Shown: piece after piece, positions 34,761 through 45,840 of the stretch
How the letters are laid out: each line of letters starts with the position of its first letter
Position numbering within the stretch: the stretch's first letter is position 1
Source: Pyrrhosoma nymphula
Lineage: Eukaryota > Arthropoda > Insecta > Odonata > Coenagrionidae
DNA: 64,000 nt
Assembly: GCA_963573305.1 (NCBI GenBank)
Contig: OY754331.1
Coordinates: 9,334,868 to 9,398,867 of the forward strand
Direction of reading: 5' to 3'
Notes under the pieces: model-generated
Database searches by the model: none
Told to the model about the DNA's origin: nothing
Seen by the model: only the letters and a program-made list of their open reading frames with translations
Program-made: the position numbers and the translations under genes

Positions 34761-37700
34761 CCACGTGTGCATATCGCGACCTTTTTATCAATTTTTCAAA
34801 TCTCATCGCTCGTGAACTACTTTCATGCATGTACCTCCATCGATGGCATAATTATAAGCGAGGTATTACAGTTAAAAGTGATGTGAAACTTAAGAAAAAG
34901 TGATTCATTCCGTTCCAATGGAGGTGTTGAGTAATATTAGCACACATTTCGGCGACGGGCAGAATGGCAAAGTTTCGATTAAGTCACTGCTCAAGTCACG
35001 GTTCAAGTTATTGACAAGCTAACAAACACCCTGACAGCATTGCTTGCGTTTTCTCTCACGCCGCAAAATGAAATTAATAAATGTCCTAATGTTGTGGGAG
35101 GAATGAATTTTAAGACCGCCATACTGTGAGAAACATATGACTTTTCCAAGTTTGAATATCGTGCCCGTTTGCACCCCCTTCGTTTGTTTATTATCACCTT
35201 TTGAATCCACTGATAAACTAATTACTTACGAGGAAATAGAGTTTAAATTAGCAGACAACTAGTTACAGATTGGTAAAATCTCGTTCAGATTTTAGCATTC
35301 CAAACAAGATTTTTTGCGATGGGGAACATGGTGAAATTGCGTTTGAAATCGAATATTGCAGAAAATATGTACCAAACTAGTAGGTACCTTTGCAGCATGA
35401 TTGACTTTTTTTCATAAATAAAAAAGTAAGATTAGAAATGCTAGAAAATCAGACTAAAACGGCAGCTTTCCCACACATTGATATTGTGACCTTGAAATAA
35501 AAAAACATTTGCCCTCGTTGAACAACTTTCTATTGCTTTCACATGTAGCCTTGATATTTGACCAAGGCATGACAGCTACAATTAGTCGATGCCCTGTAGC
35601 AAATTGCCAATGTCTCATTCACATGGAGATAGTTGAGGAGAACTGGCACATATTACTTGTGGTAGGTAAATTGACAATATTTCTTTCGAATCGCCATTTC
35701 GCATATTTACGAAAACTTAAGTGAAACTGATATTCTAATGGCATACTTCATGTTTTACTGCGCATCCAAGAACTCATAAGTGCTTTGAATTTTTCAAATG
35801 AAATTAATTTCAAAGTCACCATACAGTAAAAAAAGACTAGAACTAATTGATAAGCTGTTACATCCATGGTTTTCTTGGGATCCAATCCAACCAGTATATA
35901 TTGAACAGTAAGTTTTAAAAAGCCTCGACAATTAAAAAAATCTCATGAGGATTTAATTTCCCTAACTATGCAAAAGTATTATTTACTTCTTAGCTAGTAC
36001 CTTTCTACAGTCCTTAACACGAACAGGTATCAGCTAGACCTCGGTGATTTTCAGTATAAAATTAAGGCCATTGGATTTAATTGCCATTGCATGTTTTTTT
36101 AATGTCTTCGAGTATGAGCCTTCAAATATTATTATTGCTTTAGGACTGATACCAATTATATGTGCCCCCTCATGTACCAACTAATTTAGAATGACCATTC
36201 AAAGCGCCAACTCTCTCTTAGAAAAAAGTCACTTTTTGCATTTTGGACGCTAAAATTCGATTTCAGACCACGCTTAAATCTGTGCTATTTATAGAAAAAA
36301 GTTATAATCAATTCTTAACGCTAATTATTTTTTAAATATTTAATTTTATAGAATCACTCATTTTGTAAGTAGCTCCTATATTGAATCACGATATCTTTAA
36401 AAACGTTATCGATATCCGGCGAAAATTTTCATTTACACAACTTTCACCTGAAAGCTCATGATTATGTACAAATAAAAAAACGGCACGCTTGGACATGTAT
36501 ATAGCCATGCATATGAGATTAACGCGATGCTAAAAAAAATGTTACCCTTCAGGGGAAAGGAGGAGAGTCTCTCATCAGCTCTTTTATCTGCTGTTATTAC
36601 TCGTTGAGTCCTTCAGTATTCAGGCCAAGTAGGTTTTTAAATTCCTTTTAATCTTCAACTTTTGTTCTGCACTATTTAAGAATTCTATTGCACTCTGTGG
36701 GATTAGCTGAAATCACTTTTGGAAACAGTAACTCTTAATGCATTGGAGGTTCCGCCGCGACTGTGTGAGTCAAAACAAATACTAAATTCCGCATTTTTTA
36801 TATTTTGTCCAAAAAATCCTGCTTTCGCTGATGAAATGCGTTACCATTAGAAACCCAAAAGTAAAGTAGAAAAATTGCAGATTATTCCACGAATGTATTT
36901 TAAATTAGCACTTTTTCCAGCCATAGGAACCGACTGCAGCGCCATTTCCTACGAATTACCGCATTTTGACTTCAATTACGGCATTAATTCTTCAATAACT
37001 AGAAAATTAAGGTGGTAATATGCCTATATTCTATTTTTACTCAATTTCTATGGATCATATCCTTCTTATAAATTGTTTTCCGCAAAAATGGCATTTATAT
37101 TTTGGAAAAATACTATTTTTCCCCGTGTTTCTCTCATTCCCCCATTGAACACCGTATAATTTCAAGTTCAATTATAGAATAAAATAGCGTGGGAAGGTAT
37201 TATTTTGTTGTTCATATCAGATAGAGGTCAACTATTTCTACAAGTAGACAGAATATGAAAAAAATGGCATTTAAGTAATTTCACGGTGGAACCACCTTAA
37301 AGTCGTTTTTTGTTTTCGAGTTGATCGTCAATGAACTAATTGCGATCGTGAAGCGCTGCACGCTGCACGAGCAGACAAATACTTTTACGAATGAGGTTTG
37401 GGTCACGTCACTGATTTGCTTAGCCTCTTGTACAGCAAACCATTTTGCTGCACTTACGCGTAAGGGGCGACAGAGCGGGGCGCGTCGCGGGATGGAATTT
37501 AACAGGCTACTTGCAAAGATATAAAGTTAGATTTTTCAGCCAACAACCAATAAAAGGGACAATAATACGGTCTTAGAATGACTTAAGCCTCAGTTAAGAT
37601 TGTCTCTAACCCCCCCTACGTAGGACAACATAAGAGGGACCCAACCCTCTCTTCTCTCCTCCAAAACGCCTTACGTAAAACTTGAATGGCCAATAAACGG

Positions 37701-37859
37701 TTGCTCTTTTTTCCTATTCGATCAATGTAAGAAGTCGACGCAGTTGATGTCACAATGTCTCAAGCGTCATGAGAAGACTTTTCCTTTTTCTCTGTCAGAC
37801 AAGGCTAATCAAAAACTACTGTGTTAGTTGATTTTATAATGATCTCATTAGCACGGCAA
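34761..37859. other. Unannotated AT-rich stretch
   Basis: Nothing recognised. It probably contains sequence upstream of, or an intron of, the beat-like gene. Confidence 0.4.
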
Positions 37860-38230
37860 AGTAGTACCGAGAAAAATGAAACTGTCAGCGATCTTTCGGG
37901 GTTTGCACCGGGTAGTTAGGTCCATGGCGGGCAAAGTTTCGATGCTCAAGTCGAGCACTTGGAAACCCATCGTCAAGCTTATGGGAGAGTCAAGACCACC
38001 GGATGTTACCAAATTTTCCCGCCAAAATTTCGGACCTGACCCACCTGACCTGATATATTGACCTCCATCTCTAGTCAAGGCACTCACCTCTGCCCTGAGG
38101 ACAATGCTCGACTCGAGTATCGAAACGTTGGCCGCCATGGACCTAACTACCCGGTGCAAACCCTGAAAGATCATCGACATAAATCTTCGCCGGGAAAGCC
38201 TGAAATCCTTCAAATATGAAAATATTTCAA
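37860..38230 (+). mobile_element. Foldback repeat related to Penelope-like element ends
   Basis: Left arm 37876-37960 and right arm 38095-38180 are imperfect inverted copies (roughly 85-90 % alike) sharing GGTTTGCACCGGGTAGTTAG and its complement. The right side continues with TTCGCCGGGAAAGCCTGA. Nearly the same words follow the Penelope-like remnant ending near 57715, tying the two together. The right arm carries a CTGAGGA, hairpin, GAAAC motif (38095-38125) described under findings. Confidence 0.65.
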
Positions 38231-38369
38231 TTTTAAGGCAGGGACAGTGAGGAACAGTAATAAAAGCATGTTCTGTGCATTCATGGATTACATTTGCAAG
38301 CGGATGAAGTAAATGGCTATTGAAACTTAAGTAAAAACATGATCGTATTTTACCACCAGAATTAGTTCA

Positions 38370-38445
38370 GGTACGACCAGTTTCGACGGATCGACCTCAT
38401 CTACAGGTACCTGATGTGACTGATGACGACGCGTTGAAACATGTC
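38370..38445. ncRNA. Two hammerhead-ribozyme-like motifs, head to head
   Basis: On the minus strand (38411-38370), GGTAC, a degenerate CTGTAGA box, a hairpin, GAAAC, TGGTC and GTACC are arranged so that GGTAC and GTACC can pair as stem I flanking the core. On the plus strand (38420-38445), an exact CTGATGA box is followed nine bases later by GAAAC and ATGTC. Minimal stem III with a near-palindromic ACNNGU is a feature of hammerheads in Penelope-like elements. The plus-strand stem II is weak. They are likely fossils; activity is unknown. Confidence 0.4.
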
Positions 38446-38791
38446 CTGCATTATTAAATTATCGTGGAAAAAAAATTAGTTGTAGATTTATCTCAGTTAA
38501 CTATAATTATTAACTAAGGTAAGCCTGAAACTATTGGATAAATGGTTGTTGTTAAGAACCGTTTGAGCCATGTCTAACTAAGGATATCACAATTCAATTA
38601 TCTGTTCCTATGCCTATGAGAATTGGTTATTATAGTGATCTTCAGAAGCTTCCTTCTCCATTGTCACAATTTAGCCGAGTTATTTCACAATATTATATTT
38701 CTCTAAAGATAAAATGGTATGCTTACAATGTTTTTATAGCAATAAATTCGGGGCTTTGAATTGATTGAGACAATTCTCTCGTTGCTTGCAG

Positions 38792-39030
38792 GTGTTGCCT
38801 CGGGTGATTCCGGGAACGGAGGTGGTCTGCGGCTGATAGCCCTGAGTGTACCCGACATGGCGGAATATGGCGAGTCGGCTTCACTGGAGTGCAGATTCGA
38901 TTTGGGGACGACTGGAGCCAACCTGTATTCTGTTAAGTGGTACAAGGACGATCACGAGTTCTTCCGATACACTCCGGACGACAGGCCACCTCACACACAG
39001 CTTTTCCCCGTGCAAGGAATCAATTTAGAC
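38792..39030 (+). CDS. Beat-like gene, first recognised coding exon
   Basis: The acceptor TTGCTTGCAG ends at 38791, and the donor GTAAGTG starts at 39031. It enters in phase 1 and ends on a codon boundary. It encodes about 80 residues from GVASGDSGNGGG to QGINLD, including the first Ig cysteine (LECRFD), the core tryptophan (VKWYKD) and the HEFFRYTPDDRPP segment typical of Beat proteins. Confidence 0.9.
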
Positions 39031-42000
39031 GTAAGTGAAACAACATATTTTTTTGAGAGCGTAAAATGTGCAGAAAAGTGAAAATGTTTGTATATATATG
39101 AAATTAATAATAATCTGATGATCTGACGATGAGAAGTTAGGTGAGGAAAATTTTACCGAGCATTATGAAGCGATAATCTGATTGTTATCAGTTTTATCGC
39201 CATAAACAGCGAAAGCTTCAACAAGGAACGTTTCAATTTGGTTGGACTGGTATTTAGGAAAATAATGATAGCTGAGGTCATTTTCGTTATTCATGACAGC
39301 TGAGTATGAGAAGATACACATGGATAATTCCTGAAGAGAGTAGAGAGAAATATGGCGCCAGCATTAGCCTACTTTTAACGAAAGGTAACTATCATTATAC
39401 GTCCCATCCGAAGGAAAAAGTACGGCACGCATACGGTGCAAGTATGGATCGGAATTGCACAGTAAAATCTCCCGTTAAAATCTGTATTGGAAGACATGTC
39501 CTCGAGACGGTATGCTAGTACTAAAATACCGCATCAACATGATTCCCATTCTATTTAGCTCCACCAATTCCATGCATGCATCGAATCCAAGTAAGGCGTC
39601 AATTGATTTACGCCAAGGGATTCACCAAAACCTTGAAAAAGACGATGGATATTGGGAATTGGAAGGCAAAAAACTCTCCTTAAGAAGGAAAAGAACTATG
39701 ATAACTGTACTGATAATTTTTTGTTACGTCATTGAGTTCACTGGACGTTTTTCAAATAGCTAGAAGAAATGCGTGATATCCTATTTATAATGGAAAATAA
39801 TCTCTTGGAGATTGAACAAAATGCGTAAATATAGACGAATTATTTCAATAAATACACTGCACTTGTTTTGTTGATACGAAATTAAATAAAAGAAATATAA
39901 AGAGACATGAGATGCTATTTTTATTGGTTTAATTATCTCAACGATGAGAAATAAAATGAATATAACTTACTAAATAAAATGCCGGGATCTAACATTACGA
40001 AATTCAATTATGTCCAAGCAAGTCAAGAGTTAGGAAGAAAATGCTTCTCAAAACCTCATCACGGGTATGAGAGTTGGGTTGGGTTGGGTTGAGTACTCGC
40101 TTTCCATCTCAAGAGTCCGTGTTTGGATCCCAAGTGCAGAGGAATACTTTTATTGGAATCCCGATTCCATCCTGGCTATCATGTGAAGGGCGCTTCAAGA
40201 TCATTGCCCCACCTATCGGAGCTATCTAAATATACTGATACAGTCAAAACTCAGCGGTTCATTCACACAATTGAATAAAAAACCAAGTAAAATTACTCAA
40301 ATATATTTGTGGGCAGAAAGCCACTAGAATATCTTTATGCACTCAGTTGTATTTTCTAATTTTTAAGATTAATAATTTTAAGAACTAACATGTTACTCAC
40401 CTAAAAGTCGTATTTTTAAACCCTTAGAATGTAAAGTTACATGAAGCAAGTGAGATTGTCTTCCAATTTATCAAACAAGCTCTTTGTTTTCTCTTTCAGG
40501 AAGCTGAGTCAGGCGTTTCTCACGTCACACTCCGGCAGTTGTCATTTGACAGCTCCGGAAATTATCGCTGCGAAGTGTCCACGGAGGCTCCAGATTTTAA
40601 GACCGTGTTGAGGAGCAAGCACATGACCGTGTGGGGTAAGAGTGAAAGATCGTCGATGGTGAAACAAGCGCAGTATTTTTTATTCGAACTCGACGCTCTT
40701 ACGAGGCGATATTTTGTTAGATGCTCCCTGATTATCCATGCGCATTCCCAAGCTAATAAAATATTTAGTCAATTTCAATATCCAAAGGATTTTTTAATAG
40801 TACGGTATTATACCTTTCCTCCTAGTCCATATGTTAAAAGTGCATAAATTGATTTTTCAATATACGATTTTGTGATGTGTACTTATTTTTAAACTTCATC
40901 AAAATCGCGTCGTGACTTCAGGAACATCTGTCTATCATGGACCAAATAAGCAGTGGAAACGAAAAAAAGCTTGGAGCTATTGATGATTATAGGTTCTACA
41001 TAGACGATTTCCTTGCTAAAATTGAGCGAATATTTTTACAATTAGTCATAAGTTGAAGACTAAAGCTTAATAAACATTGCTCATAGCAATATTTCCGAAG
41101 TAACAACAGTAAAACTTGAGTGTTGACGGCATATCTTATTATTTTAGCTATGCTGATGCAAGACGGGTATAGGCCACCCTGGCATTTTCAGACGTCACTC
41201 TGTAAAAATAAATTATAATGGCATTCGGGACAAAACTAAGGCCTAAGAGTTTGCCTCTGCCACTCTTTGAATTTTTAACTATTTGACCGAATTTCCAGGA
41301 AATCCACACTTCTTGAGAAACCACTGAAAATTTGCTTCACCTAAAAATAAATTGTGCCTTCCAGCTTGCGTGATGAGGTGGAAATATTTTTATGGACCAC
41401 ATTTCATTTTTTCATCTGCTTATCTAAGGAATGCAAACCAAAATAATCTGTTCTCTGCAACTTAGTTAATTGTGCGAAGAAATTTAGGTGATGGAAAAAT
41501 AAATAAAACATGCATAATGTGGTCCTACATCATTAGGGATTGGTTAAAATTTTCATGACTCTTAACAATAACTTTTTTAAAGATCACCGAACTGTAATGA
41601 TTGCGATTCAAGTTTCGGTTAGATATTGTTGGATATTATATTCAAAGAGAGAATATAACATGTGTGTATATATTTTTTCATCTCGATCACTAATTCAAAG
41701 CAAAAAGAGAGTGGGAGTTTAGTTTTGTGAACAGGATCCTATTATTGTATCTTTATCGTGCCCAAATCGATGCCATAGTTTCCTAACGGGGAATGGGATG
41801 CAATTTATCTGCTAAAAAAAATATTATAATAAAGAATATTAATTAGAATACACATGATGAACTTATGTATTCCTATATATTTCGATTATCTATTGAAACC
41901 CTATTCTTACGAAGGAGAATTTAATTATGTAATTGTGAATACGAAATAAATTTTGAAAAAATAAATTTTGTTTTCTGAAAAATAAAAAAAATAATGAAAA

Positions 42001-45000
42001 AAAATAACCACTTAGAAACCTGATGGCTCATGACCTTTTTCTCTGTCAAACTTACGGGTTAGGAGAAAATTATATTCTCCTATGCAATTCATTAAGTTAG
42101 CTCCCATCACCTCACAGTTATATGAGCGTCATTAGGAATGGTAGATCGTTGTAATCACCCCACCCTTGGACCTTCGGTGAACGTGTTAACGTGATGAAGG
42201 GAGTCTTCATGCCTTCACGTTTACTTTCAGCACCGCCGAGAAACGACCCAGCCGTGGAAGGTGTGAAGTCGTCCTACGCTGTGGGTGAAGATGTCATCGG
42301 TAACTGCACGTCATCTAGCTCCTACCCTGCAGCTAAACTTCTTTGGTTCCTTAACGGAAAAACGGTGAGCTCTATAAAACACATCAACTGCTTGTCTCCA
42401 TATCCCAAATGGCATAATTCTTAAGTGCAAATTAAAACTGAATTTTAAGAAATTTTACAATTCCGCAACATTTCTGACAAATACGAGAGAGCTGAAATTT
42501 GAAGTTCGTAAAGTTTTCACCGAATTTTGCTCATTGCAGTACTAAACAGTTCATAAATAATTTTTACTGATTTTATCATGATGGATAATCAAGTGTGAGC
42601 TTTATAATGCCTGATAAAGAGTTTGCTGCAAGATGAAATAGCCTTTTGGAGAGATCAGGTTTGGTAATTTGTATTAGACTCTTGGTAGGTCAAAGGTGGC
42701 GGTATCGAAGGGTGAACGCATTAATTTCGGTTGTTATGCAGGAAATATTTAGCCTTAGATTATAAACCAGAGCCTAAAAGGAACATATGAGAGTGCGAAG
42801 AAGTTTACCTGAAAAATAATAAAAATTCACTTAACTTATCACGTTTAATTTTTTCGTGGAATTTTTAAAACATCTATGCGAATACCTGTACAGGAATGAA
42901 ATGCTTTGTATTTTAGATAAAATAAATGCATGTGAAAATTAACTAATTACGCTCGTCAATGTCAAAATGACGACTTATTTTACGAAGCCATGTATGAATA
43001 CAAAATTTAACCCTTGGGTTTCATCTTTGTGACAACAGAAATAGATGTGAGATGTCTGATGATGTGTGATGCCAATTCCGTTTTCCGTTATCCGAAATTC
43101 AGTTTTCTCAGCTGCGTTGAACGGTCAGCTCTGAGCAAAACCCTTTAATTGCCCTTAACATGATACCCAAGTAGGGATCGGGATATCTATGAAACTATCT
43201 CCATTACAATCGGAATTCAAACTCGGACTCTTGGGATGGAAAAAATATTATTACGATTCAGTTTGAAAGATTGGAAATAATTTATCTTTGAGGAAACTCT
43301 TTCCGACTGCTATATTTAAAAAAAGTCGAATATCTCGTTTAAGAGAATGATGGATGAGCAAATCTCTCGCATTAGTTCTCCAATAGACCAGTATTTTTGT
43401 GGAGAAGACGAACCACTTGCACCGCGTATGATCATGGTGAAGTCTTCCCGGGTCTTTTACTATGTGAGATGTTTGTTGGCCGACGTTTCGAAAGCTACCT
43501 CCACCAGCGTATTCAGGGATAGCCCTAAAATCGATGGCGGAGGTGGCTGTTGAAACGTCGAGGAGCAAACATCTCACATTGTAGAAACCCGAGAAGACTT
43601 CACCAACATTATTTGCTCAGAAAAACCAAGCCCTTCACGTAAGATAACCCTTAGCATAACTCATGGGAAAGCAAATCAAGATTTTCGCACGTGGAAATCG
43701 CCACGAACCTCTTATCCTTCTTTCTCGCGCTCGGACAGGTGAACGGGTCTTCCGTCGTCCATTACGCGCCGTGGTCGGACGACAACGGCCTGCAGACGAC
43801 GCGGCTGGGCATCCGGTTCACCGCAGAGGCTCACCACTTCCGGGAGCTGTCGCCCTCCTCCTCCCCGCCCTCCTCCGTCACCCGGCGGGTGCTGGAGCTG
43901 CGGTGCAGCGCCACCGTGCAGCGGCAGACGCGGCACCGCGTCGTCCGCTCCAGGCTCACCGAGCCCGTCTCCCTGTCCACGCAGAAGCTTGCGGCCCACG
44001 ACAGCAACAAGGGGAATGCGGCGTCTTTCGCCGGTGAGCAATTCCTATCTCTCACTTAAGCTCTATATTGGGAAAGTGCGGACATTGCGACCAAAACAGA
44101 CCTATCCAGTAAATGAGGAAGATAGTGAGTAAATATGTTTCTACGGGGAAGAAATTATCGCCGAGCATTTCAACGAGTTTGAGTAATGTGATGCCTTCAA
44201 TTGTGATTTTTATATCGCACTGCAATGTTTTAATGCCATATTTATCTTCCCCAATTGTCTTGGTTGCAGGCATCGGTCGAGGACAAACGTTGTCCATACT
44301 TTTATAATCTAGAGCTTTACCCGTCACCTCCGACCAGAGTTATCTACATAGTGCCAATTCAACTACAAAGTTGAGTCGTCGCATTCCGCCATTTTTTTGG
44401 CTATCATTTGGCCAAACTCTCCATAGCCTTGCAGTGGCAACAAAGGTGCTCTGAGAACCAAATAGCAATTTTAATCACCTAAAAATTAAAATGGGTAGGT
44501 GAAGTGCGCCAAATTGCAGTAATAGCGGCAAAAAAGGTGTCTGAATGTTTATGTTCCCGAGAAACCTTGAAAGAAGAGCGAATTGGCTTGAGATGTTTCG
44601 AAGAGGCGATTGAAAATCCACTTGAAACACACCGTTCATTGAAGTAATAATTTAATTTATTAGGTAATTAGTAGTTGAGTTGGCGCTATGAATGCCTCCA
44701 AACATCCAACTGCACCCTCTTTTGCCCTCCCAAGTCAGGACACTGCATGAGAGGGCACTTATAGGATCAGAGTAACTTTTGATGCCGGAACACTCTCTTC
44801 TCTAACCTATTGACTGATGCATGAAGATCATAGAAAAATACCAGATGAACAACTAACTTTATTTTTCCATCCTTCAATTGACATAATTTCGTGTTTCTTC
44901 ACGTAATTTAAACGGCTATTACGGAAATTTGGGCTAGTATTTAACATTCAACTTCTTTCCTTTCATTTTTAATAAGTTCCAATTATGCGTGTAGTGTATT

Positions 45001-45722
45001 TTAACATCACTCATATTACTATTATTTACGAATGAGATCAACAATTCTTATTAATTCGTTCAAGCCTTTCTTCGTTAATAGCTGAACTGAAAGTATTTAA
45101 GCTTATAATCTGATGGCTTTCTATTTTTAATTAATGAGGCTTGCTTGAAGTATAAAAAAATATCCTAGGTTTTGTTCATTCCAGGAATTTACGGTAAAAC
45201 GCTGTAGTTAGAAATTTTAGGAGACATTAGTAGCTCAAATAAAATATACTGCTAATTAAAAATTGTGTATTTCTAAAAAATATTCAGGACATTATTTCCG
45301 TAGCGCTACGAATCTTTCATTCCTTGAAATAAAAAAAAACTGAGTTAAAGAGACACCACGGCTCATAGAAAGATAATCTTTAGGCTATAGCATGATAAGA
45401 CCTTTTCTTAAATAATAAAACTCACATTTATTCTTAGCACAAGGCTAAAATAGTTCTTTATATGTATTATGCTAAATTTATACCTACATCAAAATATAAC
45501 TTCGGGAATTTTTATTTAAAAAATATACTTTAGGACCGATCACACCAAACGGTAGGTTACATGACTACCTCAAAAATAAAAAAATAATAATTTTTCTCTA
45601 CTTCCACAGTTTCTAAGGGTTGGCTCTCAGCTACGTGTGCTTGGTCCGCGGCGTTCCTCTACTTATCCCTCCGCGGCGTCCTGTCCACGTCCATTGTTGC
45701 CCTCAAGCTGCCGAGATCGTGA
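38792..45722 (+). CDS. Beat-family (beaten path-like) immunoglobulin protein, partial
   Basis: Join 38792-39030, 40500-40635, 42231-42364, 43739-44033 and 45610-45722: about 304 residues with a stop but no start. Beat proteins are secreted or membrane-anchored Ig-superfamily molecules of arthropods that bind Sidestep-type receptors and guide motor axons. First Ig domain: SLECRFD, YSVKWYKDDHEFFRY and GNYRCEVSTEAPDF, a strongly Beat-like series. Second Ig domain: GNCTSSSSYPAAKLLWFLNG, NGLQTTRLGIRF and LELRCSATV. The tail (residues about 270-304) is hydrophobic, with a stretch ATCAWSAAFLYLSL that could be a short membrane segment or GPI-anchor signal. All splice sites are AG/GT and the phases fit. 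The signal-peptide exon is missing and expected upstream in phase 1. Which beat paralogue this is cannot be fixed. Confidence 0.9.
39031..40499 (+). other. Intron 1 of the beat-like gene
   Basis: GTAAGT to TTTCAG. It holds one SINE-like repeat (about 40100-40192) and, just before it, a short GGGTT run (40074-40090). Confidence 0.75.
40075..40195 (+). repeat. SINE-like repeat, plus copy
   Basis: The block TTTCCATCTCAAGAGTCCG, a B-box-like GTTTGGATCCC, then ATCCCGATTCC and GGCTATCATGTGAAGGGC recurs in reverse orientation at 43150-43243. The B-box-like word suggests a tRNA-derived head. It is preceded by (GGGTT) repeats. Confidence 0.6.
40500..40635 (+). CDS. Beat-like gene, exon with second cysteine of Ig1
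   Basis: The acceptor CTCTTTCAG ends at 40499; the donor GTAAGAG starts at 40636. Phase 0 in, phase 1 out. It encodes EAESGVSHVTLRQLSFDSSG, NYRCEVSTEAPDFKTV and the linker KHMTVWG. The pattern D.SG.YRCEVS is the F-strand signature of the first Ig domain. Confidence 0.92.
40636..42230 (+). other. Intron 2 of the beat-like gene
   Basis: GTAAGA to ACTTTCAG, AT-rich, with no recognised repeat. Confidence 0.75.
42231..42364 (+). CDS. Beat-like gene, exon with start of Ig2
   Basis: The acceptor TTACTTTCAG ends at 42230; the donor GTGAGC starts at 42365. Phase 1 in, phase 0 out. It encodes the linker APPRNDPAVEGVKSSYAVGE, then the second-domain cysteine (GNCTSSSS) and tryptophan (LLWFLNGKT). Confidence 0.92.
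43150..43243 (-). repeat. SINE-like repeat, minus copy
   Basis: The reverse complement reads TTCCATCCCAAGAGTCCGAG, GTTTGAATTCC, ATCCCGATCC and GGGTATCATGTTAAGGGC, matching the plus-oriented copy in intron 1 in order and spacing. Confidence 0.6.
43435..43640. repeat. Foldback repeat in intron 3
   Basis: Arms 43435-43507 and about 43537-43605 are imperfect inverted copies: GTGAGATGTTTG with its complement CAAACATCTCAC, and GTGAAGTCTTC with GAAGACTTCAC. Each arm carries an ACGTTTCGA or GAAACGTCG core shared with the foldback repeats at 37.9 and 57.1 kb. The words after the right arm, ACATTATTTGCTCAG, resemble the element end near 57.69 kb. Confidence 0.7.
43739..44033 (+). CDS. Beat-like gene, GC-rich exon completing Ig2
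   Basis: The acceptor CTCGGACAG ends at 43738; the donor GTGAGC starts at 44034. Phase 0 in, phase 1 out; 98 full codons. It encodes VNGSSVVHYAPWSDDNGLQT, the Beat-like LGIRFTAEAHHF, a Ser/Pro-rich insertion (SPSSSPPSS), LELRCSATV with the second Ig2 cysteine, and a Ser/Thr-rich stalk. It is much more GC-rich than its surroundings, which opens all frames on both strands. Confidence 0.85.
44034..45609 (+). other. Intron 4 of the beat-like gene
   Basis: GTGAGC to TTCCACAG, AT-rich, with no recognised repeat. Confidence 0.7.
45610..45722 (+). CDS. Beat-like gene, last coding exon
   Basis: The acceptor CTTCCACAG ends at 45609. Phase 1 in. It encodes VSKGWLSATCAWSAAFLYLS, then LRGVLSTSIVALKLPRS and a TGA stop (45720-45722). 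The hydrophobic end suggests a membrane segment or GPI signal. It is assigned by splice phase, stop and position rather than by strong family similarity. Confidence 0.7.
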
Positions 45723-45840
45723 CGGGACCTCTGCACAACATCACCCTGACTATGAAACCAAACTGATCATTTAAAAAAGTGTGGTTTTATTTGTGTGTGT
45801 TTACAACTGTCATCGTTTACAAATGTTAATAATAAAAAAA
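45723..45840 (+). terminator. 3' untranslated region with possible AATAAA signal
   Basis: AATAAA occurs at 45831-45836, 109 bp after the stop, in T-rich sequence with a GT run. It is a plausible cleavage and polyadenylation signal. Confidence 0.4.

Larger units (their letters stand above)
42365..43738 (+). other. Intron 3 of the beat-like gene
   Basis: GTGAGC to GGACAG. It contains the minus-strand SINE-like copy (43150-43243) and a foldback repeat (43435-43640). Confidence 0.75.

Noticed and set aside
34332..34886. 184-codon plus-strand open frame upstream of the beat-like exons
   Set aside because: It crosses purine- and C-rich low-complexity segments, and neither a signal peptide nor an Ig sequence is visible. 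It was not accepted as the missing beat exon.
40074..40090. GGGTT repeats considered as interstitial telomere sequence
   Set aside because: Only three to four units, differing from the insect TTAGG repeat, and attached to a SINE-like repeat.
43663..44055. Other open frames across beat exon 4 (plus and minus)
   Set aside because: They are shadows of the GC-rich exon. Only the frame starting at 43739 gives Beat-like sequence and fits splice phase.
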